A DNA stretch of 64,000 bases, from NCBI GenBank assembly GCA_021613535.1, contig CP075497.1:8494001-8558000 (forward strand). Direction: 5' to 3'. Made by a program: the position numbers and the translations under genes. The notes beneath the pieces were generated by a model. That model did not search any database. It was given only the letters and a program-made list of their open reading frames with translations, and was not told the origin of the DNA. Positions 26,162 through 39,852 of the stretch are shown in pieces. Within the stretch, counting starts at the first letter, position 1. Each line of letters starts with the position of its first letter. Source of the stretch: Adineta vaga. Lineage: Eukaryota > Rotifera.

Positions 26162-28646
26162 ATGAATTATCTAGATTTTACTGATGATATCATCGGACTA
26201 GATCAATCGAATACTCGAAATTCGACAACTATGCAACCATTGGTACCATTATCAGCAGCAGCATCATCATCATCTACAACAGCAACAAACACATCTACAA
26301 TTGTTCATCAACAACCATCACAACAACAAACGAAAGATTTATCTGATTGGAGAAATATTCAACTTGGAACGACATCAACACTTTTAGACCCATTTTGGTT
26401 GCCACAAACAACGATTACACCATTATCAAATCCTTGGACAACTCCGAATAATACAATTTATCCATCATCGTATACTCAAATAAGACCTACACCTTCATTA
26501 TCGTCATCTCAGAATCCTTATCCATGGTCACATCCGAATATTAATAATCCACCATGGAGACTACCAACAGGACCAACACAATCATTCAATCATTTCAATC
26601 CACATTATCCATTGAATACTAATACTAATTCAAGAATCAATCCAACTAGGTAATTTTTCTTTTCTTTAATTTCAATATTTTCATTGTATTCTTCTAGAAA
26701 TTTTCTACCTACTCAACCGATTCCATATTCATATCCTGTTTCTACTCTACCACCGAAAGGTCCATCTGTTCCTTCTCGTGAAACTGATCTTATACGTATT
26801 CCTGATGTTGATATTAATGAAATTCTTGGTGAAATTGAAACTGTTATTCCAGATATTGATCTTGATGCTGCACGACGAACAATCACATCAATGAATCGGC
26901 TACCTTCTACAAATGATATCGTTACATATTTTCTCGATAATGGTTATGTAAAAAAAGTGAAAAAATCTTTTTCTAACGATTCTCAACATCAATCTTCATT
27001 AAAACGTACAATCTCAGATATAATCGATGATATTCCAAAATTTTTATCCTCCTATCCTGATCCAATTCATTATTTTTTTGATACACAACGAAAACAATCA
27101 GAATCATACATAAATCATGCTAAAGCATATCTTTTACGTGCATTTCCTACTACAGATAAAACGATTTTAGAACAAGCTTTACAAGAAGAAAATTGGCATT
27201 TTCTGCCAACTGTAAGAAAATTAGAAACACGAGCAGGAATTCGTACAAATACATTTTTACAAAGAATGACTATCAAACGATCCTTAGATATGATTGGTAA
27301 GTTAGAATACTAATTCAAGAAATAAATATTGAATACTTGTATTTAGATTTATCCATAGAAGGTGTTGGTCGAACACCATCAATAGCATGGATAATTAAAA
27401 ATAATAAATTTGCCTATCCTATTCCACATACACCTTGTGAAGAATTTTATGATGAACTTCGATTTGCAAAAAATGAAATTAAAATTCGACGATATCTTGG
27501 TAAAATTTCCAAAGAACATGAAAAACGTGTGAAAAAAGCTAAAAAAGGCAATGAAACACTCGAATGTGAAATATGTTGTCAAGAAGATTTATTAATTGAT
27601 GATATGGTTGAATGTACAGTTGGACATCTCTATTGTCGGTATGTTTATCAAGAAATTGAAGTGAATTTCGTTTATTTTTCTTTATTGTTTTCTAGAAATT
27701 GTGTTCGAACACATATTGATGTTTGTTTCAAAGAAGGAAAATGTCGTTTTGCTTGTGTTGAAAGTTCATGTCCTGGTGAATATACCATGCGACTTGTTAG
27801 TGAATTATTACCACCGAAAGATTTGAAACGATTAAATCGAAGAATACAGGAAGAAAATATTCGACAAGGTAATTTTCAATTCTATCTTCAAAAGTTCTTA
27901 TCAGAAAGAGATATTCATTATGATATTTTTGTAGCTGAAATCGATGGTCTTGAATGTTGTCCTTATTGTCCATATGCAGTTATTGTTGATAATCCAGATG
28001 ATAAAATCTTTCGTTGTTTAAATCCTGAATGTATGAAGGAAACATGCCGGTAAGCAAGGAATTTCATTTTAGGAATTCTTAGTTTATGATTTGTTTGATT
28101 TAGATTATGTAAAGAACCAAATCATATTCCATTACGATGTGATGAAGTTGAAAAAGGTATGGAACTTGAAATGCGTAAATTTATTGAAGAACATGTAACG
28201 GAAGCAATGATACGAAAGTGTCCTCGATGTACACAGGTATGCAATTGATTTGATTCAATTAATAAAAATTTCATCGTATTTCGGGTTTTTTTTAGCGTTT
28301 TTATAAAGTTGAAGGTTGTAATAAAATGACCTGTTCATCATGTGGTCTATTCATATGTTATGTTTGTCGTGAAACAATTAATGGTTATGATCATTTTACA
28401 AATAATGAAAAGTAATTTTGTTTCTCGTCTTCAATATAAATAAATGAAATGAATATTTCGTCTTTTCAAAGGTGTACTCTATCAAATCAAAGTGACAAAA
28501 TTCATTATGAAGAAACGATACAAGCTTATACCAATGCAAAAAATGAATATCTTCGTTTACATCCTGAAGCTCATGATATGATACTTCGTTATGATCCTAT
28601 ATCGCATTTAGTTAAATCATCTACTCCATCAACGGGTGCTGCTTAA
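26162..28646 (+). CDS. RNF216: RBR-type E3 ubiquitin ligase, RNF216/TRIAD3 family
   Basis: RBR ligases pass ubiquitin through a cysteine in RING2 to the substrate. RNF216 builds K63-linked chains. Eight exons encode a Ser/Thr/Gln/Pro-rich disordered N-terminus (26162 to about 26650) and a helical middle. RING1 is at about 27560-27710 (CEICC, CTVGHLYC, RNCV). The IBR lies at about 27950-28130 (CCPYCPY, CLNPECMKETCRLC). RING2 at about 28210-28400 has CPRC, EGCNKMTC, CGLFICYVC and NGYDHF. The KETCRLC and INGYDHF segments are diagnostic of RNF216 rather than parkin or ARIH proteins. A short charged tail follows, ending about 80 residues after RING2. Confidence 0.9.
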
Positions 28647-28956
28647 TTGTTTTCAATATTATTCGATATTGTTCAACTGTTTCAAACACAATCTTCGATT
28701 TGATCTTATTTTAGTCAACAATTACGAATTTGTTCATCAGATTGAACAAGTTTAAGAGAAAAAAAAACTTCCTTTGTTCAAATGTATTTTTGTTTTTGAT
28801 TATTGTAAGAAAATTCAATATGTCAGTTTTCTTTCCTAATATTTTCTTATTTTGCTTTGTTATGCATGAAAACAAAAGGAAAACAATCTATTCTTGTTTT
28901 TTCTACTTATAAAATATGATCTTGTTTTTTTTCCACATGGCTGTCTAAACTTTATC

Positions 28957-28962
28957 AATAAA
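28957..28962 (+). terminator. Candidate poly(A) signal of the RNF216 gene
   Basis: AATAAA lies about 310 nt after the stop codon. No nearer canonical hexamer is seen on the + strand. Confidence 0.4.
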
Positions 28963-28995
28963 TTGACAAATTTAACAAGATGAAAATCGTTCTAC

Positions 28996-29016
28996 ATTGT
29001 AACTTAAAGTTACAAT
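28996..29016. repeat. 21-bp inverted repeat (10-bp arms, 1-nt centre)
   Basis: ATTGTAACTT is followed by one A and then its exact reverse complement. It lies between the poly(A) hexamers of two convergent genes. One or two such repeats are expected by chance in this much AT-rich DNA. Confidence 0.7.
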
Positions 29017-29155
29017 TTTAGAATTTATAAAGATGACGATTAACTTGTTTTCTGAAACTCTCTTTCATATGTAAATATTAATTTATTTTTTAGTAATAGA
29101 AACATCAAATGAAAGACACATATGACAACATAGAAAACAAAAAGTTGAATTCAAT

Positions 29156-31383
29156 TCAAAATACTGTCGTAGTTAAATGTGTTACTGTTTTTTCAGTAAT
29201 ATGAAATGTGACATATGTAGGTCGTTTCATCGTATTCAATGGTATTAAACTATGTCTTCGCTGTCCATTTGTTGATCGTCTACTATCACTTAATTTACTA
29301 TTTGTTGATATTGTATGTCCACTACTTGATGAACGTCGTCGATCGAAACAACATGCAAGAAATGGAACTTCTGCACATCGATTAGTACGACTAAATTCAA
29401 ATAATTTATAATAAATAGTTCGACTGATTGATTTGGCTGAATTACGAAATTTATTTCCAATAACACAATAAAAGATAAATGAGAAAGCATGGTACGAATT
29501 CTGTAATAACCGTAGATATTCATCGATACGATGAGAATATTCTATTGATATTGATTGAGAAAGAGTACATTCAACGATCGATTTAATTGTAAGAAAAATA
29601 TTCAATGGACCAGTCATGATTAAAAATAAAAGGTTAATTGTAATTAATAAGATTGATAAGTGATCTCGAGGAAAGAGAGCGACACGATTTAAATGACATA
29701 CTCCACCTAAAATAATAGTTGAACGACGTCTTTCTAAGACTTTGAAGATAATTATAAAACTACATAGTAAGCTGATTAAAAATGGAAGAATCGCATAAAT
29801 AATTATATCTGCAGTATTCCATAGAAGACAAATATTTCCTTTCGGAGGTATTATCGTTGAATTCCATGTCCAACTTGAATGATATTGTGGGTAAAGATGA
29901 TTAGAGATATGAATTGGATATCGAATTGCACGTCGAACTTGTTGTAAATCAGAATTTTGTAGTTCATTACAAGTTTGATTGTTTTTTAATAAGCCATAAT
30001 TAAAAAGTAATTGAGCATCAAAAATGAATAGAGGTATAACAACACAAATAATAAAGATAATCCAAGTATTTAACTACACAAATAAGAATAAAGAAGAAAA
30101 TTATAATTTCTATTACACCATATTGCAATTTTGAATGTTTGGATTTCCATGACATCATTTGCTTACTCAGTAGATAGGAATCTCTTATTAGAAAATCGAT
30201 TATATCTTTTATGGTTGCTGTTCAGCAAATTATTTTTGTTGAAAAAACAAAAGAAATATGTCGATGTCAATGACTATCATTAGTTCTTTTTGCTAAGCTA
30301 AGAAAACGCCCACTACAATCTATCTATTTAAAAAAGACTGTTTTCGAGACGAGGCTAATAATCTCTCTGCTAACTTGTTATATGTCTTTTTTTAATTATG
30401 GGTAAAGATCTCATGTAGATTTAGTTGCATTAAAGTCTTTAGCACGATAAAAGTTTCCTTTCTCAAAACCAAAGAGTGAGTGATATACAGTCTAGATTAT
30501 TTCTGTCACGACCTGTCACTGTATTAACACAATTTAGTCTATATCTTTGAATTCTTTATTTTATACTTCAATAACTTTGATTACACATACCCAAGATGTT
30601 GTTTGATGTGATTCTAAACTGAATAGAGCATGAACACGTTGAATACTTGTTGAAACAAGTTGCCATGAACAAAGATGACCAATAAAAGCAATAAAGAATG
30701 TATGCAAACGACAAAATTCATTGGAAATAATTCTTAAATCGTATCTATACATATTCTTATAACGAATTAAGACAGTTGCTAAGTATAATATATTTAAAAA
30801 ACAAAGAATACTGAAATTTCGATAAACATTTAAACGACGAAGTTTTGTTGAAAGAAGTATAAAGATTGATATTCCATTACCAAGAAGACCTATTAGAAAA
30901 AGTATTAATGTTAAAGAATGGTAAAGATTTGAAACAGGCGGTTGTGGAAATATAGACGAAGAATTGATACATTCAATAGTTTTTCGTATAAGATGATAAA
31001 CACAAAAATACGATGAATTTGAATAGGAAACAGCATGTTTTAGTAGATAGGTACATAATATAGGTTCACTGGAATTCAATGGACACCAACATGCTTGAAC
31101 ATATTCAGCTCGACATAAGATTAAATTGTCTCGTGTGATGATATATTCCTAGAAAATCAATTAGTAATTCAAGATCTTCTATAGATAATGTCAATCATGA
31201 TATGTAAAAAGAAAAGAATGATGAAGGAATCGAATTCTTCTATTATCTGTCACTTTCATATCATAAATATCAAAACAATGAATCGACTTCTACTCCTAAC
31301 TAAGAAATCTTTGTTAAAACTTCGAGTTTTAGTTATATAAATACTTGATCTGATTCAAAGGAATCTATTGTATCCAGTGCCAT
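29156..31383 (-). CDS. Rhodopsin-class G protein-coupled receptor with variant DRY motif
   Basis: A second seven-helix receptor, ligand unknown. The proposed start is the ATG at 31383 (MALDTIDSFESDQ), joined across an intron of about 195 nt to a Cys-rich extracellular N-terminus. TM1 has LIGLLGNGISIFILL. After TM3 the motif is QRV instead of DRY (SIQRVHALFS). An unusually long intron (about 30073-30591, about 520 nt) separates TM3/4 from the rest. The extracellular loop has several Cys residues. TM7 is FSFIFYCVIGNKFR, the FYC-x-x-G-x-x-FR helix-8 style of invertebrate peptide receptors. The C-terminal tail is long and Ser/Arg/Thr-rich, suiting phosphorylation. The exon-1 choice is less certain than the rest. 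Confidence 0.8.
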
Positions 31384-32015
31384 TACTTCTTATAATGTTG
31401 ATTCTTCACTGTGAGAAAAGCTCAAATGAATATGCGTAAACGGTGCTCGTCATCTTATTTCTTTTCTTTTCTTCCGTTTTATCTTTACACAGTGATTAAT
31501 GGAATATTTCTCTGGAAAACGTCAGAAGACAACACAATTAATGGATAGATAGATAGAAGAAAATAACAATACTGTGAGCTTAAACATGTTCACATTTATT
31601 TTCTATTTTTATATTTTCTTAGAAGCATCTCGAAAATGATTCAGAAACAACGGATTAGACCATTTAATTTCAATAAAGTTTGCTGAAGGAAAAAATCTTA
31701 ATGAGATTTTTCATCTTCATCGTTCTTTTTTGTTAAAAGAAAGTTCATAGTATTCTTTCAATAGTTTATTACTGTATTTTAAAGATATATTTTTCGGTAC
31801 ATTCTTTGTCGATAAATGTTATTTGTTATATTCAATTCTCCAGAGAAATCAATATCTGTAGGTGGAGAATTTATGAAGGTAAATGTGTGATAGATATTTG
31901 TTTATTTCAAACGTTAAAATTCTGTCAGTCTAAATAATCAACATCACACACTGTTTGTCTTTTATTAACTTCTCAATCATCAATCAAATATAAAAAAATC
32001 ACGTTTAGACTAAAT
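31384..32015. other. Gap between GPCR 5' end and ESD 3' end
   Basis: About 0.6 kb with no coding frame. TTTATT at 31961-31966 (AATAAA on the - strand) is a plausible ESD poly(A) signal. Confidence 0.5.
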
Positions 32016-33110
32016 TTACTTGACATGTTCGAATTCTTTCTTATGATATTTGAAATGATCTTCGAGAAATGTCATAATAAAATAATAACTATGATCATAA
32101 CCTTCTTGGTCACGGCATTCAATTGGAAATGATACGTTCTTTGCAGCTTCAACTAATCGTTCCGGAAATAGATATTTATCTCGAAAACTATCTTCCGATC
32201 CTTGATCAATTAGAACAGGTTTATGTGGTTTTCCACCATGATATGAAGCAACAAGTTCAGTAGCATCATATTGTTTCCAAAGAAGTTCATCTTGACCGAA
32301 AAATTTCGTAAAAGCTTTAATACCCCATTCGGTTTTCGAAGCATTCGTAATTGGAGCAAAAGCTGAAACAGATTTGTATTGACCAGGTCGCTTAAAATAA
32401 CTTATTAAAGCACCATGACCTCCCATACTATGTCTAAGAAAGAAAATCAATACTTTATTTGTATCTTTTAAACAATTTCTATTATTCTTCTTACCCAAAA
32501 ATTCCAATTCGATTTACATCAACATTGAAATTCTTAATAAGTAATCCATAAAATTCATCATTCACATATGAAAACATTCGATAATTTTTTGACCATGGAA
32601 GTTCCGTTGCATCAACATAATATCCAGCACCTTCACCAAAATCCCAACTATCACTGTCACCTTCAATTTTACAACCACCTAAAATAGTGACAAATGAATA
32701 TTCTATGAAAATATCATTTCAAACAATTATATCCTACGAGGACTCGTATCAGGATTAGCAACAATAAAACCATATTCAGATGCAAGACGTTGAACACCGG
32801 ATTTTGTAATAAAATTCTGATCCGTACAAGTTAAACCTATTTCAAGAATAAAAATTTCCTTTCGAATATCAATTATCTCCGAACAAACCAGAAAGAAAGA
32901 TTAATAAGGGTACTTTTTCTTTTTCCGCTTTTCGTGGAACATAAACACCGAATTTCATCTTACAATCCACCGTTGCACTAAAATAAAATTTCCGCTATTT
33001 CCATTTCATTTCCTTTACATTATTGTTTTCTACCTTTCATGATTATAAACATATTGATGGCCATCAAAAGCTTTAAAGCTTTGTTCTCGAGTCAATTCTG
33101 TTGATGACAT
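32016..33110 (-). CDS. ESD: S-formylglutathione hydrolase (esterase D)
   Basis: ESD hydrolyses S-formylglutathione to glutathione and formate in the cytosol, the second step of formaldehyde detoxification. Five or so exons give about 280 residues, the usual family length. The protein starts [19 protein letters not shown]. It has [36 protein letters not shown], the nucleophile elbow [10 protein letters not shown], the acid in DQGSEDSF and the catalytic His in YDHSYYF, so the Ser-Asp-His triad is complete. The C-terminus ends HVK. The start ATG is preceded by TTCTCTTCGAAG, which could be a splice acceptor. Confidence 0.96.
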
Positions 33111-33497
33111 CTTCGAAGAGAAAACAAAACAAGACAATATAAAAGAATAGATAATAGTTTAGACCGAATATCGGTGAGATATGTTTAATTTTATTTTCTG
33201 TAACATGCAAAATACAATCATAAATAAAAAAAGAAAGAAAGAAAGAAAGATAATGAAACACAACGACCCTTCACCTGGTGTCAGATGTCTGTAGGGTTTT
33301 AATACACAAAAAAAAATCATTTATATATATACGTATTTATAATATGCGGAAAAGATTACGATTGAGTGATGTTAAACAACAAGTGGTGATGAAACAGTTA
33401 ACTCGAAAAGAAAAACATAGAAGAGTGACAACAGAAGTAAATTATATTATGACTAGAGAAGAAATGAATGAAGAAAAGAATTTATAGATATAGGATA
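33111..33497. other. Gap between ESD 5' end and DENND4 3' end, with a GAAA repeat
   Basis: Low-complexity sequence including a (GAAA)n run at about 33232-33250. A 69-codon + strand frame at 33278-33487 is basic and repeat-like, and I do not regard it as a gene. Confidence 0.5.
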
Positions 33498-36400
33498 TTA
33501 AAGTTCTAAGGGAGAAAATAATCGACGGCACATAACAGCAGCTAATGATGGACATTTATCGAAGTCATAGATCAATTGACGTTGTTTATCATTTAATTTT
33601 TGAAATACATTTGTATATTCACGATCAAAAGCATCTAGAAAATGAGTAAATTTGTTTTTTTCTTTATGAATAAGAAGAATTGTTTTGATTTCACTTACCA
33701 TACGAAAGTTTTTCGCGTCCTAATGCAACGATAGCTAAGAAGAGAAGTTCACGATACATCGAACGTCGATGCACACGTCGCCGTATTAATTTAGCTGATT
33801 CTCTTATAAATAATTGAACTGGATGAGTTAGATCACTTTTTTCAATACAATCCACAATCGATCGTATCACTCTATGAAAAATAAATATATGAATATCTCC
33901 TGTCTTTACAAAAAAAAAGAAGAAAGTCGGTGTAAAAATCAAGTTCGGTCATTATCATATGTGTCTATTAGATTATTTACCGATGTAAATCATCATCAAA
34001 CAAATCGCTAATATATAAAGAAGTTAGTTTAAAAACAAAATAAAATAGCACATCTTTTATTTTTATCAATCAATCTTACTTTCCAGTAATGGTACTATGT
34101 TCATCTGTTATTAATGCATTTGCTACCGGTGTATGAATTCCTTCTAAAAATCAAATATTAATATACAAATCGAAAAATATCGTTCTTTTTCTCACCGTAA
34201 CCATCATGTTCCCATGTTTTATACATTGGTTCGGATATATCATGGTGACTCAGAATACTATCCCACATACAACGAATACGTATGGAAAATTTTTCATCAT
34301 GAAATTCTTGTCCCAAAATACATTTATTCTGTTTTAAATTAGTCTTCATTTCACTTTCATTGGAATATAATAATGATCGTAGAAGCATTTGAAATAGATG
34401 ACTGGATACATGAATACGACGGAAAAACCAAATCTATGAAAATGAAAAAATTCTTTCTTATAATACATATTTCATCGTTTCGAAATAATAATGATTACCA
34501 AATTCCAGAATAGGATGGGATGTTTATCTTTGAAATCAATTTTGAAAAGATCATTATTTTCAGGATCTGGTGCTTCAATAATATTCTCCAATTCTTTACG
34601 AAGTACAAGTGGACTTAAGTAATGTACAGTTATCGGCTGGGAAGATAGTTGAAGACGACTAAAGATCAAGGAATATCCATTAGACATAATAAGGTATCCT
34701 CTCTTCGTAAATAAAGAAATCTTACAGTGATTGTTTCGTTTTCTCAATCATTGATTGTTGTGTGAAATTATTTGTTGTTGCTGACATTGTCGATTCATCT
34801 TTTCTACAATAAAAAATGAGCCAATAAATAACATCCATTCTTGATAGTTGTTTGTAATACTTACGTTGAATCCATATTTATCGATGTATTCTCCTAAAAC
34901 AATCAACACAAAAATTACCTTTTAGTTTCCATTCATCAATCATTTTTTTATCTTACTCGAATACAAATTGTTAGATTTGGTATTGTTTTTTCTTTACAAT
35001 GTATACATATGGTATGCATTTCAGAATCATCTGGTGACCATCCATTCATAATTTCTTCATCATATAAAAATCGTGTACATGATGAACATCGATTACAACT
35101 ACTAATATCAATAATTCGTACAGGAGATCTTGAATTATCATCAGATGAATTCACTGGTATAGCAACACTTGAAGGATCAAGACGTAAAGCTTTAATATCA
35201 TCATGTATATTATTGATATCAATACCATTGATATTATTTGTATTTAATGATGAACTATTTGAACTCTGTTGGGATACTAATGATGACACACTTCCACGTA
35301 ATCGATTATTATTATCCTTTGTTAAACTTCGTTCTTTAAGTAATGATGAATTTCTAACTGCATAAAGACTTTTTGATTGTGTTAAAGGTGTAGCAGTCGA
35401 CTTTACTGTCGTTGTCAAATCATTGAAACGATCCATTGCATATGATTTAAATGTATGAAATTTTTTTGGACTATATAATGCTGAAATACCACTTTGATGA
35501 ATTTTTGCACGTAATTGTGTTATAGATGTGGGAAGATATAATAAAGTGGAAACTTCATCTTCTTTTACGACTGTAATTTGCGTTGTTTTGACTTCCGATG
35601 ATGTTGAAGTTGAATTTGCGAATGGTTTATTTATCATTGAAGCTGTTCGATTAAGAACTAATGGCGGTGTTGGTCTGCTACTACAGCAGCTGGATTTAGT
35701 AAACCTAATGGATCATTGGATAAAACTTGTGTTCGAGATGTTAATTCCCATTTGATGGGAATGCTTGAATCTTCTTGATTGTCAAGACATGAAAATGAAC
35801 GACGAGGTGGTTGAGATTGATTTTGTGTTTGAGCCGATCGTGATGCAATCGGTAAACGATATGATAACATCCCGATATCACCTACTTCTGTATCACTTGC
35901 TGTCATTAATATTCCTACTTCGCATCGAGCTAGATAATGGAAAAAAAACCATTTTGTAAGAGATATTTCAAATGAAAAGAAAAGAATCAAATACCTGTTT
36001 GATAAGCAATCGACTGAAGTGTAGTAAAATCAAGTTTGGCTGGCATATCAAGTATATTTGATAATGAACGTTTCTCAGCTGTTTCAATAACGTTAGTATT
36101 ATTGTTATTATTATTATTATTATTTGTATTGATGATACGACCTAGTGTATAATCTGCATAACCATCAACTAGTAAAAATAAAAAAGAGAAATAAGATAAA
36201 AATGTAAAAGTGAAATTCTTCTTTTGTACTTGATGGAATTTTTTTGAAAGCCATTTTTGGAAAATAGGGACTTTCTGTAAAATCTTTCAATGTACCAGCT
36301 AATGTTGTTAATACACTTGTTAATGTATCATCTTGATTAGTAGCATATCCACGATTATCTACACAAACAAAATCATATGTATAGAAATATTTTTAAGAAA

Positions 36401-39400
36401 AAAAAACAATGTTAATAAAGCAAACCTTTTAAATTATCGATTGAACCGAGTGTTCTATTCTGTTGAGCAGACGAAGTTGGTATTGGACCATTGGAATCCA
36501 TGCTCATTGCACCATCACTATCATCGTCTTCCAGAGATGATACAGATGAACGACGAGCATTTTGTTTCTGTCGATAACGATGTGCAGTTTTAAATGCCCA
36601 AACAGCTCGTATAACAGAACGTAATGTTGCCCAACGATCACGTCGTTCCCATTTTCCTTCATAAACAGCCTATTCAATCACAAAAATTGGCCATTGATGA
36701 TTATTTAAGTTAAGAGTAATGAACTCACTTTATTGTAAGCACCATACGTGACAGCATTACATCCAACACCTGTTCTTTTCATGAATGAATAAGTTTTAAC
36801 AGCAAGAATTGGATAATTATAAAGGCCACATAATTGAATGATAACACGATAACAAATCTATAGAAGAATTAGATGAAATTTTGTGAAAGATAGAAAAAGA
36901 TTTCGTCTACTTCATCAGGATTTTTTAAATGTTGTCGATCCATCTGAACAAGAATTTTATAAGCATAATTTAAGATATCTCGAGGATTAGAATAGCATTC
37001 GATCATGATTGGTAAATGCATAAACCAGAGAGAATAAACATTTGATAATAAACAATAAGCCCATTGAGTAGGTTTAGTTTTATCTTCGCGAGCAATCTTT
37101 CAGAAGTAGAAAAGAATATTCAGTTAACAATATTTCACTATGATAATATGTATGTGAATAATTACCTTTTGACATTTATCTCTTTCAAATTTGGATCTCT
37201 TTACCATCGGACTATTGGGTACATGTTTAACCGATGATACCTGTGAATATTCTTGAGGTATATTTAAATTGTTTATTTGTTGAGAATGTATTCGATTTCC
37301 ATTATTAATCATTTTCTTTTCTTCATTATTTGAATTATTATGTCCATTAGTTGCTGAATGATTCATATCAACAAAATCGGGTAATATTAATATTGTTTTT
37401 TCACTCAGATAATTCAGTGTTGTATCATGCGTATCAAGTAATGAAACTGTCTTTTGTTTATTATTTTTAATACTGGCTTGCACACGTGCACAGCAATCGT
37501 CGAAGAAGACGAGACTATAATTGTGATGGATATTTTCATTCATTCCTGTCATTTGATTCAATGTACTTGATGATAAAAATGAACGTTCTTCAATAAAACG
37601 AGTAGCCATTTGAGTACGTAATAGAATGGAAAAAAATTCCGAACTTGATGAACCACGTGAATGTAAAAAGTTGGCTGATTCGCGTGAACTTAAGAACAGA
37701 TCAAAATCAAATAGATGCGATGCATCAGTTGATGTTAGATTAGGTCGACGAACAATGGGACATAAATATTCTTGATATCCAGAGAAACATGTACACATAA
37801 AACGAAGAAATGCATCGCGTATACGCGTTTCCATACTACGTTCAAGTTGAACAATTTGCATACGTAATTCAAAATCATTTCGATTACGTTTCAAACGTGT
37901 ACGAAGATCATATAAACGTTGGTTAAATGTATTTGAAACATAAGATTCAATTTCTTCCAATGTTTGTTTAAGAATTTTAAACTAAAATAATATCAAATCA
38001 ATATAAACAAAATGAACGAATGAAAAAAAAACATACGGGTTTATCTGGAAACATCTTTACTGTCCGATGCTTTTGTTCTTTCGATCTAAATGAGAAAGGT
38101 TAGTTTTGTGGAATAAGAACACAAACTACTAGATCTTACCCTCCAATAATGATATTTGTATCAAGATCAACACATATAACATCTGAAGGTGGTTCACATA
38201 AATCAAAATAACGTGAATCAATACCTAAATCAAACCCAAAATAAATTTATTCAACAAGTACTAAATTATTTGAATTTTCTTACCAATAATAAACGGACAT
38301 GGTGCACTCAATACATCACTCAAAGCTAATGGACATAATGGTACATATGGACATTGCCATTGAAATGGAAAAAGCATCTACAAAATCGACATATTAAAAT
38401 ATGTTCTCTTTCAAATTAAATCAACTATCAATATGCTTACACTATTGACTGCTTCGACAACGCCGGTCAATACTGTTGATCTTAATGAATGGATAAGTAA
38501 TTTCGATTCTAATAAAGCGTATAAAAATAAGGTTAATGAATTATCCGTTCCTAAATTTCTTAATAGATCAATAAATGATGCACCATTTTGTGGTAGACCA
38601 TTATCTTCAGATAGAACAATTAATATTGGCTCATCATATTGTACAAATATTCTCGGTTTTGATGGAGATGGAAATGGTATATTAAAGAAGAAATGTTTTA
38701 GATACTTTTCAATTAATGGTATACTATCAATTAATTGATTATGAGTTGATGTTGTCTTGTTTGATGAAACAATTAATTGATAGATAATAAATAAAAATCG
38801 TCGAAATGTATCAAAAAATGGAAATCGAGAAAATAGTACGATACATGTCGATGCATATAAATGATCATTTTCAATTTCTAAACGATTCGTTAAATCATTA
38901 TTTTTTAATAATAAACGATCGTATGCAGAAAATGATTCATAGAATGTTATACAAGCTCCATATTGTTTCGGATTTGATAAAAGAAAATTTGAATAAGTTG
39001 GCGCAATACTTTGTAAAGTTACTTTTGCTGGCCATCGTTCAATAAATGCACCCATAGGAAAACAGAAAAGCGGAGTTCGATCAGGAAATTTTCGATGTGA
39101 ATTATTCTCTGCTAATGGAAATGTATATAAAACACGTGGACTATATTGAATACGTGTTGGATAAATAACAGATTTTTTATAACATAGAAAGACATTTGAA
39201 CCGATAATCGAACGATTTAAATTTTTGTGTATTTTATTAAACGAATGTGGAGGAGTTTCACCCTACAAATACAATTATATAGTTAAAGGAAAAAATGTTC
39301 ATAAATTCATACTTTGCTTTCAATAATTACACAAATATCAGTAACAGCCAATGAATTACATAGAATCATTGTAGCTGCTCGTCGATATGTAATTAATGTA

Positions 39401-39852
39401 CGTTCTTTACTAAATGGTGAAACAAATACATTTGCTGAATAGCCATGAGGTGTTGTTTCAATAATTGAAACATTTTCCATAACTTTCTCTTTTCCTTCCA
39501 ATAGAATTCCAATATCAGTTATGGGTGCTTTATCACGTCCACGACGAATACATAAATACATTTCATGACCACGTAGAGTACTATGATTAAGATTTGCAGA
39601 AAAATCATTCGGAGTAGTCCATATAGCTTCGTAACCAGCTGGTGGATCTTCTCCATGCATTCGATCAATAATGGCTAAATCAACAATAGGTTGCTGATGT
39701 TGTGGTGTTACATCGTATGATTTTGATGAACTAGGTAACGGTGTATCGGATGTTGGTGTTGATGCTGTTGGAAGTAATTCATCACGTTCGATTGGTCCAG
39801 TACTTCCAACACCAATCAATGCAAAGTGATCAACTAATCGTTTTTCATCCAT
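33498..39852 (-). CDS. DENND4/Crag-type Rab guanine nucleotide exchange factor
   Basis: DENND4 proteins activate Rab10 and related Rabs. Drosophila Crag steers basement-membrane and rhodopsin cargo. The N-terminal MABP region has YLCIRRGRD and [14 protein letters not shown]. Next come the upstream DENN part ([10 protein letters not shown], about 39040), the core DENN ([14 protein letters not shown]) and the downstream DENN. A PPR-like helical stretch at about 36730-37080 includes [18 protein letters not shown] long disordered linker follows, with an Asn run encoded by the ATT repeat at about 36097-36123. The C-terminal block has [25 protein letters not shown] between CxxC pairs, [28 protein letters not shown] and a Cys near the end, all DENND4 hallmarks. 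The frame changes at about 35662-35712, after DPLGLLNP, with the sign of one missing base. A pyrimidine/AG site lies 12 nt before the ATG. Confidence 0.93.
36097..36123. repeat. ATT trinucleotide run encoding poly-Asn
   Basis: This in-frame microsatellite inside the DENND4 coding sequence encodes about eight consecutive Asn residues in a disordered linker. Confidence 0.85.

Larger units (their letters stand above)
28647..29155. other. Convergent gap between RNF216 and GPCR 3' ends
   Basis: 3' UTRs of two convergent genes meet here. A - strand poly(A) hexamer for the GPCR lies at 29082-29087 (TTTATT on +). A 21-bp near-perfect palindrome lies at 28996-29016. Confidence 0.55.

Noticed and set aside
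33278-33487. 69-codon + strand frame beside a GAAA repeat
   Set aside because: Lys/Arg/Glu-rich low complexity, no family features, and no splice or poly(A) context.
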